Assembly (NCBI GenBank): GCA_022606135.1
Contig: JABYQN010000008.1
Location: forward strand, 186,001-250,000
Source: Fomes fomentarius
Lineage: Eukaryota > Basidiomycota > Agaricomycetes > Polyporales > Polyporaceae
DNA length: 64,000 nt
Direction: 5' to 3'
Part shown: piece after piece, positions 43,209 to 57,600 of the stretch
Position numbering within the stretch: position 1 is the first letter of the stretch
Layout: every line of letters begins with the position of its first letter
Program-made: the position numbers and the translations under genes
Notes under the pieces: generated by a model
Databases searched by the model: none
Seen by the model: the letters and a program-made list of their open reading frames with translations, nothing else
What the model was told of the DNA's origin: nothing

Positions 43209-46200
43209 GGAACACCAGTCGTAGCTTGTTCAGGTGAATTGAAACAACCGCGATTCTACAATGGTGGCCGCATCGGGGCTTCTCGTCGGTACTAATGTCA
43301 TCAGGCACCGAGTGCTGCATTAGTTTCGTATCTTCAACCTATATGTTCTGTCTGCGCTATATCTCCGAAGCATAGTATCAAACTTGAGGTCGTTGATACG
43401 GGCATGACACGGCATTATGCGCATACTTGACATGTAATCATACACAAGTTTGGCAATTGTGGGTGCTATTGTATCAGTGCACTGGTGGTGCCCGACTCCT
43501 CGAACCCCCGAGACAATCGCTTCTTGGAGAGATACAAGGGATCGGAAGACCCATTGCAGAGGAGATGCTCATGCTCAGAGAAGGGCAAACCCCTCGGAGC
43601 TCTTGTCGGAGCGCACAATGCTCCTACTCAGTAGACGATCATCTCCACACCGCTCAAACCACGCTGGCGACGGAAGTCTTGCATGCGCATAGCGAATATC
43701 TCCTCTGCTACGATGAGCCCGTGGCACCTAGCAATTCCTTCAGAGACCGATCTAATGACGGGATGTGGACGACCGGTCACTCATCTATTGGCTCTCTTCA
43801 AGTTCCAGTTTGCAGAGCCGTTGACTGGCAGCTGCGCGGCCAACAAAGAATGCATCCATTTGTTCCGTTCCTCGGAGGCACTCGCGGTGGTCTTTCTTAG
43901 CTCAACCGGATTCGGCAATAAGGTGGACGAGGAAGTGTGTCCTCATGTTGACATGCCGCCTCCGACTCGGACAGACGTACGTACTTAGGATTGTTTCCGT
44001 TAGCACACTGCTGAGTGAAAATTCGACACTGCATGAAACGGTGGCTTATCTTGAGGGACTGGACACGCACCGGTGTCGTATGATCGGGCAGGCGAAGTCT
44101 CCCTGACTGCGGCAAGTAAAGCCATGCTCTTATACACGTACAGACCGGGACGAAATTCCGAACGCTACATAATGCGATGAGGGTAGACCACTGCCAGCAA
44201 GCGAGCTCGCTTCACCCATTAGGGCATGCCGCACGGCGCAACCTTGTTAGACGACGCCAATAAGGTATGGATGCCTTCCTGTTCCCCGAATGCGTACCTG
44301 AACGTCCATAAGCATCGAAGATTGCCGGCCTCGAGGTAGGAGGCCGGAAAGCCTAAGCCAATACCGCTGCGGGGCTGCCTTGAGGATCATACGTATGTAC
44401 TCCTTGATCGTTTCTGGGACCACGACTGTCCTTGGGAATATCGGCACATCAGTCCGTGAGTACGTATGTACGGAAGACGTAAGAGAAGAGCCCACTTACT
44501 TGAGCGTCGAAGGGTTTCGGGGCGCGCCGGTATCCGAAGATTGGTGGTTCTATCCAGTGGTCATCGTGTGCAGACATCTACGCTGCTTCGGTCCATGGTT
44601 GTTTCATTTTATCTGGATGTGCTTGATGTGACGAGATACACAAAACTCACCTGTAACAGAGAGGACCTCGAGATCGCAAGAGAGAAAGAACCAACATTAT
44701 GGGATTGAACAATCACCACGAGGCGGACGAGCGAGCCGCGCGGTCAAGAAGTGGCAAGAAACGGCCAGCTACAGTAATGGCATGAACTCGCGATGCCTTC
44801 GGTGCCGTGAGAGCACCTTGCACGTCTGGGACCGTTACCGAGTGATCTCATACAAGCCTGAGCTCGTTAGGCGTAGTAACGTTGTTTGGCCATTGTGGGT
44901 ACGGTATGCACATAGACCCACAGTGCATCTGACAGGTATCCTCACGTCAAGCGGCATGACTGCGTCGGCGATAAGCCGACAGGTTGCCGTTATACATACC
45001 TGAATGATGGATGAAGGATGAAGGATAATGTACATGTGGCGTTTGCTCCGGACAACAGCAGCGCGTCTCATGCCTATTGCCGCAATGGATGGCAGAACTG
45101 TAGTCGCCAGTGACCTAACGAGTAGAGTAAACAGCGTCAGTATCAACCTATTCCCTATGGTTCGCTGGCACTGTATCGACAAACGCATGGTCACGGTACG
45201 TACGGAGTGGGTGTACGTATCTGACAGCCAGCGCTCACAGCAGGAGCTACACTGACGGCTAACACGTTGCAAACAGCCGGGAAGAGGAAGCTCGAATATG
45301 GATGTGAGTCACTCGAGCGAACGACTCCTGTCTATCGGTATATTCAGCTAAGAGTGGCTATCTGCAAAGCCGTTTGGATATGAAGCTGCAAGGACAGCGC
45401 GTTTGCCAGGCGCTCCTCGCGTACTTCTGGAAATCCGTTGGACGAAGGTCCCGGGTCTAAGTCCTCGCGCGCACGCGAGCGCTCGATTCGTGCTCTGGAG
45501 GTAGCAATGCCGCGGAAAGAGAAGCTTCCACTCCTCGATCGACGACAATGTTGCGTCCATGCGTCCGACTCTTAGCGCAACGCCCACAGAGCATTGTTTA
45601 TCAATCTTACGCAGCTGATGTTGCGAGACTTTTCGCTCCGCTTTAAGCCCGTTCGGGGCATTGTAGCTCTACTGTAGAGCTTCCATTCTTATACATCACG
45701 GCGAAGAAGTGCAAGGATACAATAGTACCTCACCTTATGAACGCGCTGTGCCAGTCGCGCGATAACGCCACTAGAAGCTCTACAGGAGGATCCTTTCATG
45801 GGAATGGGGCAGGCGGGACTGGGGAGGCGGTGTAGGGGGCCTACAATGCGGCTCGAGCGAATAGTGTGAGCGTACAATATGCAGCGGCAACGTAAGAACA
45901 AACACGCTACCTGGAATAGGCTGAACCGGTCCTATGGCGGTGCCTCGTGCACCATGCGTGCCCCGTTTGGCACGGTCCAATGCCTACAGGACAGACGCCG
46001 CCATTGTCATCAATGTCGATACATATTAATATTACGCCCGTCGAGGTGTCCGGGCAAGCCGAGAGACAGGCGAGCCTTCAGCCTGGCGGCAGTTGTAGTC
46101 GCTATGCCATGGGTGCCAGAGAACATGCCACTCTTCTGCTCGCAGCAAAAGATCAGAAACTCTGACTTACAAGTACACGCGCACGTTGCCCATACCTTAA

Positions 46201-49200
46201 GCAGAGTACTAGGACTCGGAGAAAGAAGAAAAGATGTAGGCGCTCTTGATATCTCCGCCGTCTCGGAGGCTGGGAGCGGAGGTTCACACAGAGTACTAGT
46301 ATCAGCTAATTGAGTTTCCGGGGACGTTCGGTGTATGTAATGGTTTCCCATGCCCTGAGGATTGGGCCGCCGGCGATGGCTGTGATCTGACTAGCGACGT
46401 TCGGGGCGCCGACGAAGCGTTCGTACCTCAGGAAAGCAGTCGGCATGTCCAAGAAGCCTTTCCAAGGAACACGCGCCTAGGATTGGATGGGAATCATCAG
46501 CTTCTCCGTATCAGCGCACGGGTCCCTGTCTGCCAGATATTCGTCATTTGTTCGCCTCAAACACTCCGTCAACCGTTCTTCCAGGCGCTGCGATGCAGGA
46601 ACTGGGTGTCAGTGCATCCACATTGCATGGAGGAGCGGAAGCGTTCCACATACCTGCGGTACTCTATATTTACGCCGCAAACATCAGATGGCACGACCCT
46701 GTGCCATCTCGTGTGTTTTGCTCGGCTGCAGGAACCGAGCATTTGTGGGATTGAGCATAATGGCACCATATCTGCAGCGTTTGGTATGAGCGAGCCATGC
46801 CAGGCCATACCCGATGTAGCCCTTATCGGCGTGCAGCGTGTCTTGCAAGCGGGCGGGCCGCGGTTCGTATCATCGTGCTGTCATCTTCTGCGACGAGTAG
46901 GCACGATAAGCTCGAAAGAAACAAGGTAAGAGACACAGTACTAGTGACAAAGAAGATAGTATACGTGATTGATCATAATAAGATCTGTTAGTATCCGAAT
47001 GCTACAGTCCGATGTAAGTATGTCTTCGGATTCTACTCCTTTATACCGGGTGGGCTGGCCAGTGTCGTTGATAGCAGCTGTCCATTTGCGCCGTAGCAGT
47101 GCCCGGAAAGTCACATATGATCTCAGGATGTGCCAACATCTCTCACTTCTGCATCCGCTGGCTGGAGACACCCAGTCCGCGAGCGTTGAGCCCACATTTG
47201 CATCTCGTCAACGGTCAATCAACACGGGCACTTCTGATCGAATACACGTGTGGACCACTCGCACGAGATCTTGGTGAGATCTTGGTGTACAGTGCGTCAT
47301 ATGTAATTAGATATCGTGAGACGACACTCACTGAATACATTTTCCGTTCAGACCCGCTGAGGTCGTTGGTTGGCTGTATATATACGTCGCTTCGACTTGG
47401 TGGCTATATGTACTGGTCTCTTCAATAAGAGTCGGTCCTGAGAGGTGTGAGCAGCGACTATGCTGTCAGACATGAGCCTAGGAGAACTATCGCCGATGAT
47501 GCGGGATATATCACTGTCAGAAGATCTCGAGCTGTATGAATGTGCTGGGCACCAAGTGTACGCGCTGCTTCGAGTCCACCTCCTCCATTGTCAAGTCGAC
47601 GAGTTGTCGCCCAGTTCGGCTATAGCTATATGCGCATAGATATCATGGAGTTAGTGTCATATGCATGTCTCAGTCTGGCGTCGGCCCTTGTCCTCACCAC
47701 CGGCAAACAGCACAAACAGGCTGTGAGGCCCGTCGTAGTAGGTCAAGTATATGTTGAGTGATTACATGTTCCATGGAGACAAGCATTGATAAGTGTGGAC
47801 CCCGAGCGACTCGTACTTAGCTCTGTCTGAGCTGTACATGTCGCTGAATGACTGGCTGTTTTAATCTTCGGACGCTGATTATCCGGATTACGCCGAGTCT
47901 GCTCAAGCAGAACTACGCACAAGAAGATTCCGAGAAAGAGAATCGAAACAAGAGGGCAATTGCAGTTGGCTGCGTAATGCATAGGCGTCTCAGAAAGACC
48001 GTAAGGACAAGAGGAAGGAGAGCACACGCGGCCTTCGTGGAGATTCGAATGTCGCAGAATGGGGTCACCTACCCGGGCGTTTGTGATACCCGTTGTGGAC
48101 GATGACGTCACCCACTTTGCGATCTTGAGTCCTCTGCTTCCTCCTGCGTTCTGAGGCATCCTACCCATTCGGGCAGCCATATCCTCGATTCGTGCCTCCC
48201 AGCCGTAGAAGATGCGGCGGAGTCTGGATCAGAGACCCAGAGAGACATATAAGCCGGCCAGACGTCGAAGACAGCCTCCTTCATCCTTCTCCATGTACTC
48301 GCAATTCACTCGTGCTTGCTTCGTCGTAAGTCCTAGTGCGCGCGGTTGAGTACCGACGGTGACGCAGAACAGGTACATTAAGTAAGTGTCCTTCTATCGC
48401 TCCAACTCAGCCATTGGATCGCATTCATAAGGCAAGAAGTGCATATATACATGTGCGCTTGGCAACATACTCTTCGAGTATCCGATTCCTATAAACCTGG
48501 TAGGTACTACTGGACGGCCATAGGGTAAGACGACGCAGGCGCTGACGAAACTGACAGCTTCCTTCAACCGTTGCACCAGTGCGGAACGGTCGCAGTGACC
48601 GTACCCCTGCATATAATTTAGGGCCACCGCCTCTCGGCATCGACCACCGCGTCAGGGACAGCAGGGTAAGTCTTGGGAAAGAGCTAGCAAGTGGTGTTGA
48701 CTTGTGGTACCGGTGCTGACTTGTATACAATCATGGACGACTCTGGACGACTTCGTCTATCCCAACCATCAGCCTAGCAGCCACAACATCAGCCACCGCA
48801 GGTGATCGTACATACACATCCATCTAATCAGTTCGCCACCGTACTAGTCTCAGGTCGGTGTGCCGCGCGCTGTGCAGAACAGCAGAGCGCGAGACAAGAC
48901 ATGTAGCACCTGACCCCGCTGGTCCAACACGAGGCAGCCCCGAGCTCGGCAAATCTGATCTCCAAGGCTCTCTAAGGCGGCATGAGCGTTCAGTATGCTC
49001 GGTTCCCTATTTTAGGTATGGTCAAGCACGACCTGGAACGAGACGGATGAAGATGATACGGTATTTCGCACTGGAGGACAAGACAAGGCCGACGCATATG
49101 CGTTATCATAGCGCAATAATACGTCGAAGGCATCGGAGCAGCTCAGAGCAATGATGTATGGACTCGACGAAGCCGCTTGGCCCACCTCACCCGAGGTATT

Positions 49201-50454
49201 GCCACCCCAGCGGCCCAGCCCGCTCGAGGTTGGGCGCGACCAATACCCTCCAATACCGCGGACTGTCCACGAACCACAGTCCGGTCAATGGTGAACCCAT
49301 CTGCCTAGCTGCTCCCAACTGAAAGCAGGTTTAGTGGGACCGCGGCGCGAGCGGGCCCGGTTAATCTCAATCGCTCGCCAGCGGCCGACGGAAGAGGAGT
49401 ACGATCGCTGCCACAACAAAGGTGCATGGCAATTCATCATTATTATGGATACACATGCGATCGAGGTTCAACATCCAACCAGCCACTTGAAGTGGAGGCA
49501 ACATGGTTGCTGGAGCGTTCAGGGGGATTAATACTTGCGACGGATGCAAATGCGGAAGAGAACATTTCGGCGAAGCTTGCAATGGTGCGGGCCGCAGCGG
49601 AGGCATCCCGACGCGGTGCCCTGATCGAATGAGGCCGATGAGGCGCGCCTTGCACGTTGTTCGCAATATGCGGCTCCCCAGTCGCGACGGGGGTTCTGAC
49701 AGTCTGATCGCGCCTGCGGACCACCTGCAAATCAATGAGGCGGATTGCCAAGCCTCGTGGCGGAGCCCGGCGACGGCGGCCGTGGATTGCGGTCCGATTA
49801 GCGGTGGTTTGAGTTACAATGTCGCGTCATCACGGATAGACCGTGCGTGGGTGGTTGTGCTGGCGTCAGATCGCATACTTCGCGGTTGTTGGGGCGACTC
49901 ACCTGTGCGCTGGCGTGCTCGTGCTCAAGTGGAGGAGGTTCGTGGCTGAAGAGTGGATATCATCTAGATGGATTATTACGTTTCTGCGTATATTTTTGCG
50001 CGGGCATAATAGCCTAAGTACAACCTATAGTGATAGATACGATGCCTGTCTGTACGTCTTGAATTCGTGGATAGTAATACAACACATGGGTGGATATACT
50101 GATATGCGTGCGACTGTATGTGATATGCGTGCGTGCGATGAGAGGAGCAAGAGCAATGCGTAGAGAGATAGAGACGACAACCTGGGACCCCAATCCCCAA
50201 AGAGCGAACCGTGCGACGTTAGAAGGACGGGGGTATAAGAATAGAGAAGGTCCGGGCCAATGCGATGAGTCGAGAAAGCAATGTGTAGTGTCGGGCACGC
50301 ACGCGCAGGAGGCATAATGTACGGCGGGCGGTAGCCAGGGGTCATGGTCATGGTCATGTCCAGGACGAGGACGGGCAAAGCAGATGGGGGCAGTAGGCAG
50401 TAGTAACAAGCAATAGCAAGATAGGACCCACAAGAGGCGCAGCGTGAGATCCCC
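43209..50454. other. gene-poor region, no gene supported
   Basis: About 7 kb without a gene I can defend. Open frames up to 157 codons occur on both strands, overlap one another and lack domain motifs or splice-linked extensions. Weak protein-like stretches are seen on the minus strand at about 44350-44495 (VVVPETIKEYIRMILKAA), on the plus strand at 47099-47428, and on the minus strand at about 48060-48215 (RRIFYGWEARIEDMAARMG). They may be decayed genes or single exons. No terminal repeats or transposase/reverse-transcriptase motifs were found. Confidence 0.4.
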
Positions 50455-51601
50455 CTACCAAACGCAGGGACTCGCGCGCGCGAAGATGTCGCCGCATTTC
50501 GCCTTCTTCAGGACGGCGGGGACGGAGCGTGCGTATGCGACAACCGTCGACGTTGTCGATGTGGGTGCAGGCATGTGGGAGGCGGTGGTGGGCGACGCCG
50601 AGTCGATGTTGATCGGCGTACCGATCGTCCCGCTCGAGACGACCCGGACCGAGTGGTCCTCATACCCAGGTGGTGTTGATGGCGGCGCACTCGACGCGGG
50701 CGACGTCGAGGTCGACATCGACGACTCGGGAGTATCAGGCGTGTCGGGGGTGCTGGGCGAGGACGTAGCAGAGTACGGCGGCGCCCCAGCGTGCACCGGA
50801 ACCGGTGGAGGAATCGGCTTCGGCGGAGACGTCGAAGGCGGTTGTTGCGTCCGCGAAGCGAACGAGGGTGTCGGCGTGGATGCTCCGGTTTGGCCGCTGT
50901 ACGGCGTCGTGGAAGGCATGGGCGACGGTGCGGGCGACGGGAGGACGTAGGTCGGGTAGGGACCAAGGCCCTTGAAGTCGCGGCGCACCTTCTGCTCAAA
51001 CTCCTTCAGTGCGCTAGGCTCGATATTGAGCTGCCACTCAAGGTAGGAGCACATCTCCCTCTCCATTTGGTTGACCTCCCGCAGAGCGAACATGCCCTGG
51101 CCGACGATCGACCATGACTTGTTCGAATAGGTGTCGTCGCAGATCACCTTTGACGCGATCATGAACGCCGATATAAATAATCGGTGGCCCGAAGAACCCC
51201 GCGCGGCGGGGAATCGGGCTTTTAGGCGTTGGAGGAGGTAGAGCGCGGCAAAGGTGACGGACGACTGCAGTCGAGTACGATGGAGGGCGTACGCGATGAA
51301 GTTGGCCAAAGGCGGTGAGGGAGCGGGAGGAACGGTGGTGGAGAGTGGGGGAAGATCCGGGCACGCAAACAAATGCGTCACGAATCTTGAACAGAGCTTT
51401 GCGGTCTCTTCATGACCATAGTACGGGTCCTGGTGGGATGAGGAAGGTGGTGAGTGCCAAATAAGGCAGGTTGAGGTGGCGCTTGTTACTTACGACCACC
51501 GCATGAGATGAACTGGAGCCCGTCGGCCTGGCAGAGAGCTTGGACTGCCTCTTGAACGGCGAGGGATGACGGGCGGTGGAGGGACCAGAGACAGTAGCCA
51601 T
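50455..51601 (-). CDS. PHO80-like (Pcl-type) cyclin, second copy
   Basis: Two exons: 51494-51601 and 50455-51429, with a 64-nt intron, giving 360 aa from the ATG at 51599-51601. The intron joins HAVV to DPYYGHEETAKLCSRFV, the family's characteristic opening. The cyclin core reads VTFAALYLLQRLKARF, HRLFISAFMIASKVICDDTYSNKSW, MEREMCSYLEWQLNIEP and the family end RRDFKGLGPYPTYV. The last 160 residues are Pro/Ser/Thr-rich and probably disordered (many SP/TP sites, which kinases of the Pho85 class could modify). It resembles the cyclin at 39352-40482 through the whole core but the tails are unrelated, so the two are old paralogues or two ancient subfamilies that stayed linked. Confidence 0.88.
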
Positions 51602-54600
51602 GGGAGAGGGTATCGCAGGTAGCAGAGGACGAGCGGAGGACGGCGGGGACAAAGGGGAGACTGGTGGGGAAAGGGCTGGAGGAGAGGACTGATATAAGCT
51701 TATGCGCTAGTGAAGGTTTCGAGCTTCCGGATGGAAAGCAGGGGTGTGCGCCGGCACGCAAGCAGTAACGCGCGGCGAACCCCAGATAAATGCCGCCGCG
51801 CTGGAGCTTCCCATCACTCGAGAAAAAATATTTACGAGTTCAAAAGGGGGCTCTTCTGATCCGGAAGCCGGGAGGCACGTCCTCACATTCGATGGAATAC
51901 GCACCGTGGGACTTGTTGGGGGGAACGAGGCAGGGGCGTGTATAGGGCTCGCTTGGGAGGCGCGAGGCGATGGAGGCGGCCTTGGTACGTGTGCGAGATA
52001 TGCGAGCAGTGGATGGATAGCAGTGGTTCGAGGGCAGGATCAACGTCGCAGAGGACGACGAGAGAGGGCCCCAGCGGGCGAAGAGGATATATAAGTCTGA
52101 GCGGCGTGCAGTCACAGCCCAGGAACTGTCCCACCAAGATCGGAAACACAATTCCCGCAATGACAACAGGCGCCAGACGGCCCATTTGTGGCTGGTCCCA
52201 TAGACCCGCCCGTTTCCGCCGTCGGACCTTGCCGCGCGTCCGACCCCGCCGCACAGGCCTGTGCTGCTTACTGAACGCCATCCTAACCGGCCTACTGCCA
52301 GTCATGCCCAGTCACATTCAGATAGCCTCAGAGTGTGACCGGCCGCACTCGGATTCGGATTTCCAAGGCCACCGCAAGCTGCGGCCAGCCTGAGCCACAG
52401 CGCGTGTCGCGACTCGCAACAGCACAGCACAGCGCCTGCGCTCCACCGCCTGATGCCCTGTCGGGCACCCCAACCGCCGCGCACGCATGTTTCTAATCAA
52501 AGCCGATGAACAGAACCCCGACCTTCCAGCTTTGCCTGCTGGCGTTCGACGTGCTCAGCGCGACATACGCCCCCCATCCCAACCAGATCTGCCAGTGCCA
52601 CCTTTGTCGGCGCTCGGTGAGCGCTTGTGGCGCGGCCCGTTGTACTTACAATATACTGGCACTATCAAGGGGACTCATCCTTGCTGTATGGGACTCTGTT
52701 TGTCCTCCTCTTGAGTTCATCCACTGCCAGCCCCACAACAATCCACTCACTCCTTTTTGTGGGGTCCCGAGCCAGCCCATATCCGCATAGTCATCATGAG
52801 TCAACCAGAGAATATCTTGAAGCTTAAGCAAACCCATCCCCAGCGAACAATGTCGTATCTCGAAGAACGCCCACTTCCAAACTCGCACAACCATTGTAAA
52901 TTTCATTCTATTCATACACCATGCCATACAAAGTGCCCAAATATCATCTTTGCCATCCGCCCTGTCCACCTACAGTTGAACGCCCGCCACACGCTCACGT
53001 CTCAACAAGTCCGACTCCGAGTCGGACGAGCAAACTTGTCCCACATTATGATTGAGCTCCTCTGACCGATAATGCTTCTTTTGGTCCCCTGCATGTTTCG
53101 CAAGTGTCTCAGCTGCTGACCATCTTCTTCTCCTTTCCTCTACTGGGCAGATCTCCTCTGACGCCTGGCCTACCCGCGCGGCAGCGCTAGGACTACGCGC
53201 GTCCGGATCGAAGGCGAGCTACTTCACCCGTCTACGGCGATTCTGGCGACTTCCCCGGTTGCTCGAAACACTCCAGTCGGACCTTAGGGACCTCGGGACC
53301 TCGCGTCGATTCCCGCACCATCGAGGTTAACAGGCAGTCCAATACCCAAGATCATGGAGCGGAGCTAGAGGCCTGAGATACCGGACGGCATACAGTTGAT
53401 TCTTGGTTCCCGTTCACACTGAGTAAGTGTCTCTCTGGTCATGATCACACTTCACTCCTCCTCGTTCCCGCGTTCGTGAATGGCCACCACGCGTAGGTTG
53501 ATATTTACTGATCGCGGCCATCGCCCGATAACATATTACTTGCTTCGCTTCCCTCGGCGCCGTCTCTTGCTCATGTGCTGCCTCCCCCGCCACGAGCCCA
53601 GAGGGTGTAGAGTGCAGTATTTAATGTCTTCTATTCCCCGTAAGCGGCGCGCGTGAGCAGCTGCCAAGCCAAGCGTAACTTGTACGTATCGACTATAGCA
53701 CACTTCGCGCAGGGAGATACGTGGCCCTCGCATGAAGTGGGACTCATACATGCGTACTTACATACGCGACACTTCGACCCAGTGCATTCATTCCATCGGG
53801 TGTGCCTTCCGGCACCATGCACGTTTTGTGGACGCGGCGGCGACTATTACGCTTGATACACTCAGAAGAACGCCGTCCTCGTCCCGGATGCCGTGCTGTT
53901 CCTTCCCGCATCATGACGATGGCCATCTACTTAGCGGATTCAGTGTGCTCTATGCAGGCAGACGTAACTTCCCCCTTTCACTTACGAGTGCATCCTGCTG
54001 TATCAAGCTCGCACTTCCAGGCGAACTGCTCCGAGCGAGGCCTTCCACTCTTCCGCGTCCGCGTCCGCAAGCCCGCATTCCGTCTCGTTCCTTGATCGTT
54101 ATATTCCGCGATGTTCGCCGCTGACGGGTGTTCCCTAATCCACTTCATCTAGATCACAAGCATACCTCGCTTGCTCGGTATGCGGTTCGCATCGCTCAAC
54201 GTTTGCGCGCATCTGCCGCAGCCCATCGACCGCCTGCTTACCAGCTCTACACACTCAGGCCTATCCAAGAACAGCGCGTGCAAACCCCGATCGTCATGGT
54301 GTCTTAGGAGGATGGGTGTGGATGGGTGTCTGGTGTCATAGGTGCCCCTCAAATGCCCCTCCGAGCCTCCGCATGAACGATGAAACTCCCGCATGCCCGC
54401 CGCGCGCACCGTGAACTGCGCAAGCACACACACGCAAGTACTGCGTCCAGCCACTACATGTTGGTGCATCGCCTCCGGCGCATGGTAGAGAGCTAAAGCC
54501 ATGCTCTGCCTCACCTGACGTGCCCGATCGAGCCATGGGGCGACTCGATGCGCTATACCCTTTTCCCTAGCCCCACCACCTCCTCTACGCGCCTCACTGC

Positions 54601-57600
54601 TCAGGAAGCCATTGATTGAGAGAACGGGAAATGAACTCGTACCTACCTCGGTTCTGCCAGAGGGAGGTTGCCGCAGTACGAGGGTGGCCTCGGATGGCCG
54701 GACTCCCGAGTGGCTGCGCGCCCGGTGTGCCATGGATGTTCGGATAATTCGGTCGTTCGATGACTTCTCTCTCTCGAGATGTAGTTGCCGCATACCAGTA
54801 CGTGTAACCCTTCTTCCGCCTCGCATGCTTGGCTCACTTTACTTGGCGTATTCGTCCGAGTTCGGCGTCCTGAGCCCTTGTCAAGAATGACATTGTTGGG
54901 CAGTCACAAGCCTCATCGTATCACCCTCGGGAGGGACACCAGTGCAATCGCGTCGGCCATGCGCGTACTTGGCTTCTGTGAAAACTCTCGAAGACAAGTC
55001 CAGATCGCAGTCGCCGTCACTGTACTCACGGTTGGCCACAAATGCCTGTTCCTACTATCTGGGAGAAGAGACCCTCTCTCGCAATGACGGTCAATTTCGC
55101 GTATGTTCTACGTGGTGGACGTTTGATCCAGGTTTAGGTGGTGCTGACGTCAGCATGTCAACTCCAGCTCAAAGGTCGTGGCGCGTTCGATGGTCAAAAA
55201 AGACGAACCCTTTTCATCATCAAGCGCATTGAACGCAAACGACGCAGCCATTCGCTGATCTAGTGCCCCGGGGGCGGGCTCATCGCATTCACTCCTTGGT
55301 TCTGCGTTCTCCGCGCGAACCCTCCACACCAACATCCAACACCGTCATGCAATGCACGAAGCGCAGCTTCTCCGCTCGGAATACACACACGCACGCATGG
55401 CACCATCGGTCTATGAACGCCTTTCAAGATATCTCATGAATGACGTCACCTTGTCCCCGCACAGAACAAGTGTCCCCGGACCTGACTCGCACGTAGTTCG
55501 TTCCTGTCACGCCTCCGTTCCACATCGAACATCGGACCTCTGACCTGCGTGCACCGCGCCAACAAAGATTGACCCGCCCGAGGCGGTCTCCGCAAATCAT
55601 CGCCCCCCCCTGGCCCCGATCCCGATGTAAAGTACACTTGTGGGACCACCGCCTCCTAGCACCTAGTAACACCTCAAGTCCAAACGTCGTGCATGACCCC
55701 ACTGTCCTCGGGGACCATAGGAACACACGGGGTGGAAGCGCGCAACACATCCAACAACACGAAGAATGACGGGCGACCGTGACGGTCAACTCAAGGTGGC
55801 AGCTCGGTCTCCACGGTCGGCGTTCGCGGCCTGTAGGCTGTTGGACTGCGCCCTGTCTCACCCCACGGTGCTAAGGCTAGCAATCAAGGTCAGCCTGTTA
55901 GCTTCCAGGTTTTTTGCGAATGCCACACAAGCAACGTTGGCTTGTACTGCTTGTGAGGAACTGGGCCAATCGCGATGGGCGGCCTCTGCGCCTAGAACCG
56001 AGGACCGCCTTCGGGCGTATCGCACAGTCGTTATGTCCGATAGCTGCCTTCTCAAGAGCGCGTCTCTCCGACGGCGTTGGCGGCACGTCGCATCTCGTCT
56101 TCTCTCGCCTGCCGCCGCCGCCGCATCACGCAGCACGGAGCCCGCTCTCGCGCGCCAATGACGATGTCGTCACTTCGTGCTCGACGTCGATCCTCGTGTC
56201 TCTTCCTGCCCGGTTGGTACCTGTCGCGAGATGCGCCCTTTCGACGGGTAAAGGCTTCCCGCCGGCATATTGATCTGCTCTCCTCTGCCTTCCTGCCTGG
56301 CACGTTTCGTCGCGCTGATAGGCGGGTGGCGAGTCGTGGCATCGTAAGAGTCTAAGACGTACTCGCTCCCACCGACTGTCGCAGTGATGCCCATTCGCTG
56401 TTCAGGGCGATCCCACGTCGTGCTTCGGCCTGACACCGTGCATATGCACCCGCGGCGTCTCGACTACATACTGGCTCTTTTTGATCTTCGGCTCGGCCAT
56501 GTATTTTCTCTGATGCACGAGAGCCAATCATCCGTACACCGACGTCTCGCCGTCCGAACTTCATAAAGAAGCACGACCCTCTTCGCGCCTATACTTCTGA
56601 ATCTGACACTTACGATGGAGGAGGGAGGGGCCCAGACGACAAGTACTTACGAGCAACGTCGCGCGATTCATGACAACTGACACGGTTGCTGTCGCGGTTC
56701 TGGTAGCAAGGGAGGCATGTTGTAATGTTACGGGACCCTTGCATCGCCTCTCAATCAAGACGCAATTGACCGGCGGACCAGCCTTCCCATGCATATCAGT
56801 GCATATCATAATCCGGATTCCACAGGACTCGCCCCACGGACCGCGGTGAGTTCCCGGACTGCGGAATTCACCGGCACGTGGGAGCCTTACTCACCCACCG
56901 CGAGACTGTCGCTCGAACAATAGTCACTCATGCACAGTGCACGTCTTACTCCCCCATGCGCCTTCGCGCGGCGACCCCAGAGACGTCATCTGAGAAACAC
57001 GCTCGGGCGCGATGCGCTTCCTGTGTCAGTGGGAGGGGGCTCTACTGCGTACTGCGTGAAACGTGGGTGTCGCGCTGCTCGCTGGACAGATGATGTGGAT
57101 GGACATGTGACTGCATTCAAAGCGTTCGTCCATCCTGCTCCCAGCCTCCCACCTGTACTCATAACTCATTCGTCACCATTTCTATCTAGCGACAGAACCA
57201 CCTCGAGGGTGTTTGACCCGCCAAAGAACTGACTCGGTATGTCATACTAGAGTTGGAATGTGGACAAGTGGTCACCGGTCACCGACTGCGCTCAGTAACA
57301 TGCCATATCCAGAGGACCATAGGATGAAGTGATCGTTATGCCACATTGTTGTCTCAAAGATGAGTATAGCCTTTGACCTACCGCTGCCATACCTGTGTGA
57401 CGAGATAGCTCGCCTATCCATCTTTGATATTTCCGCATTCTATCACCACCTACCCGATGGTCAGCGCTTTAAGCTGCCCTTAAGGGCGGTTATCCTGCAA
57501 GAAGTCGAGTCACATACCACCAGCCCCTCTCCATCCGTGGTGAGTGAGAAATTTCAGCACCCTGGCGACCCCGCCCGCGACCACTGGTGTTGACATGCGT

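Noticed and set aside
54149..54826. 225-codon minus-strand open frame
   Set aside because: Rich in Arg, Ser and His with no hydrophobic-core pattern, no motif and several overlapping frames on the other strand; typical of chance openness in GC-rich DNA.
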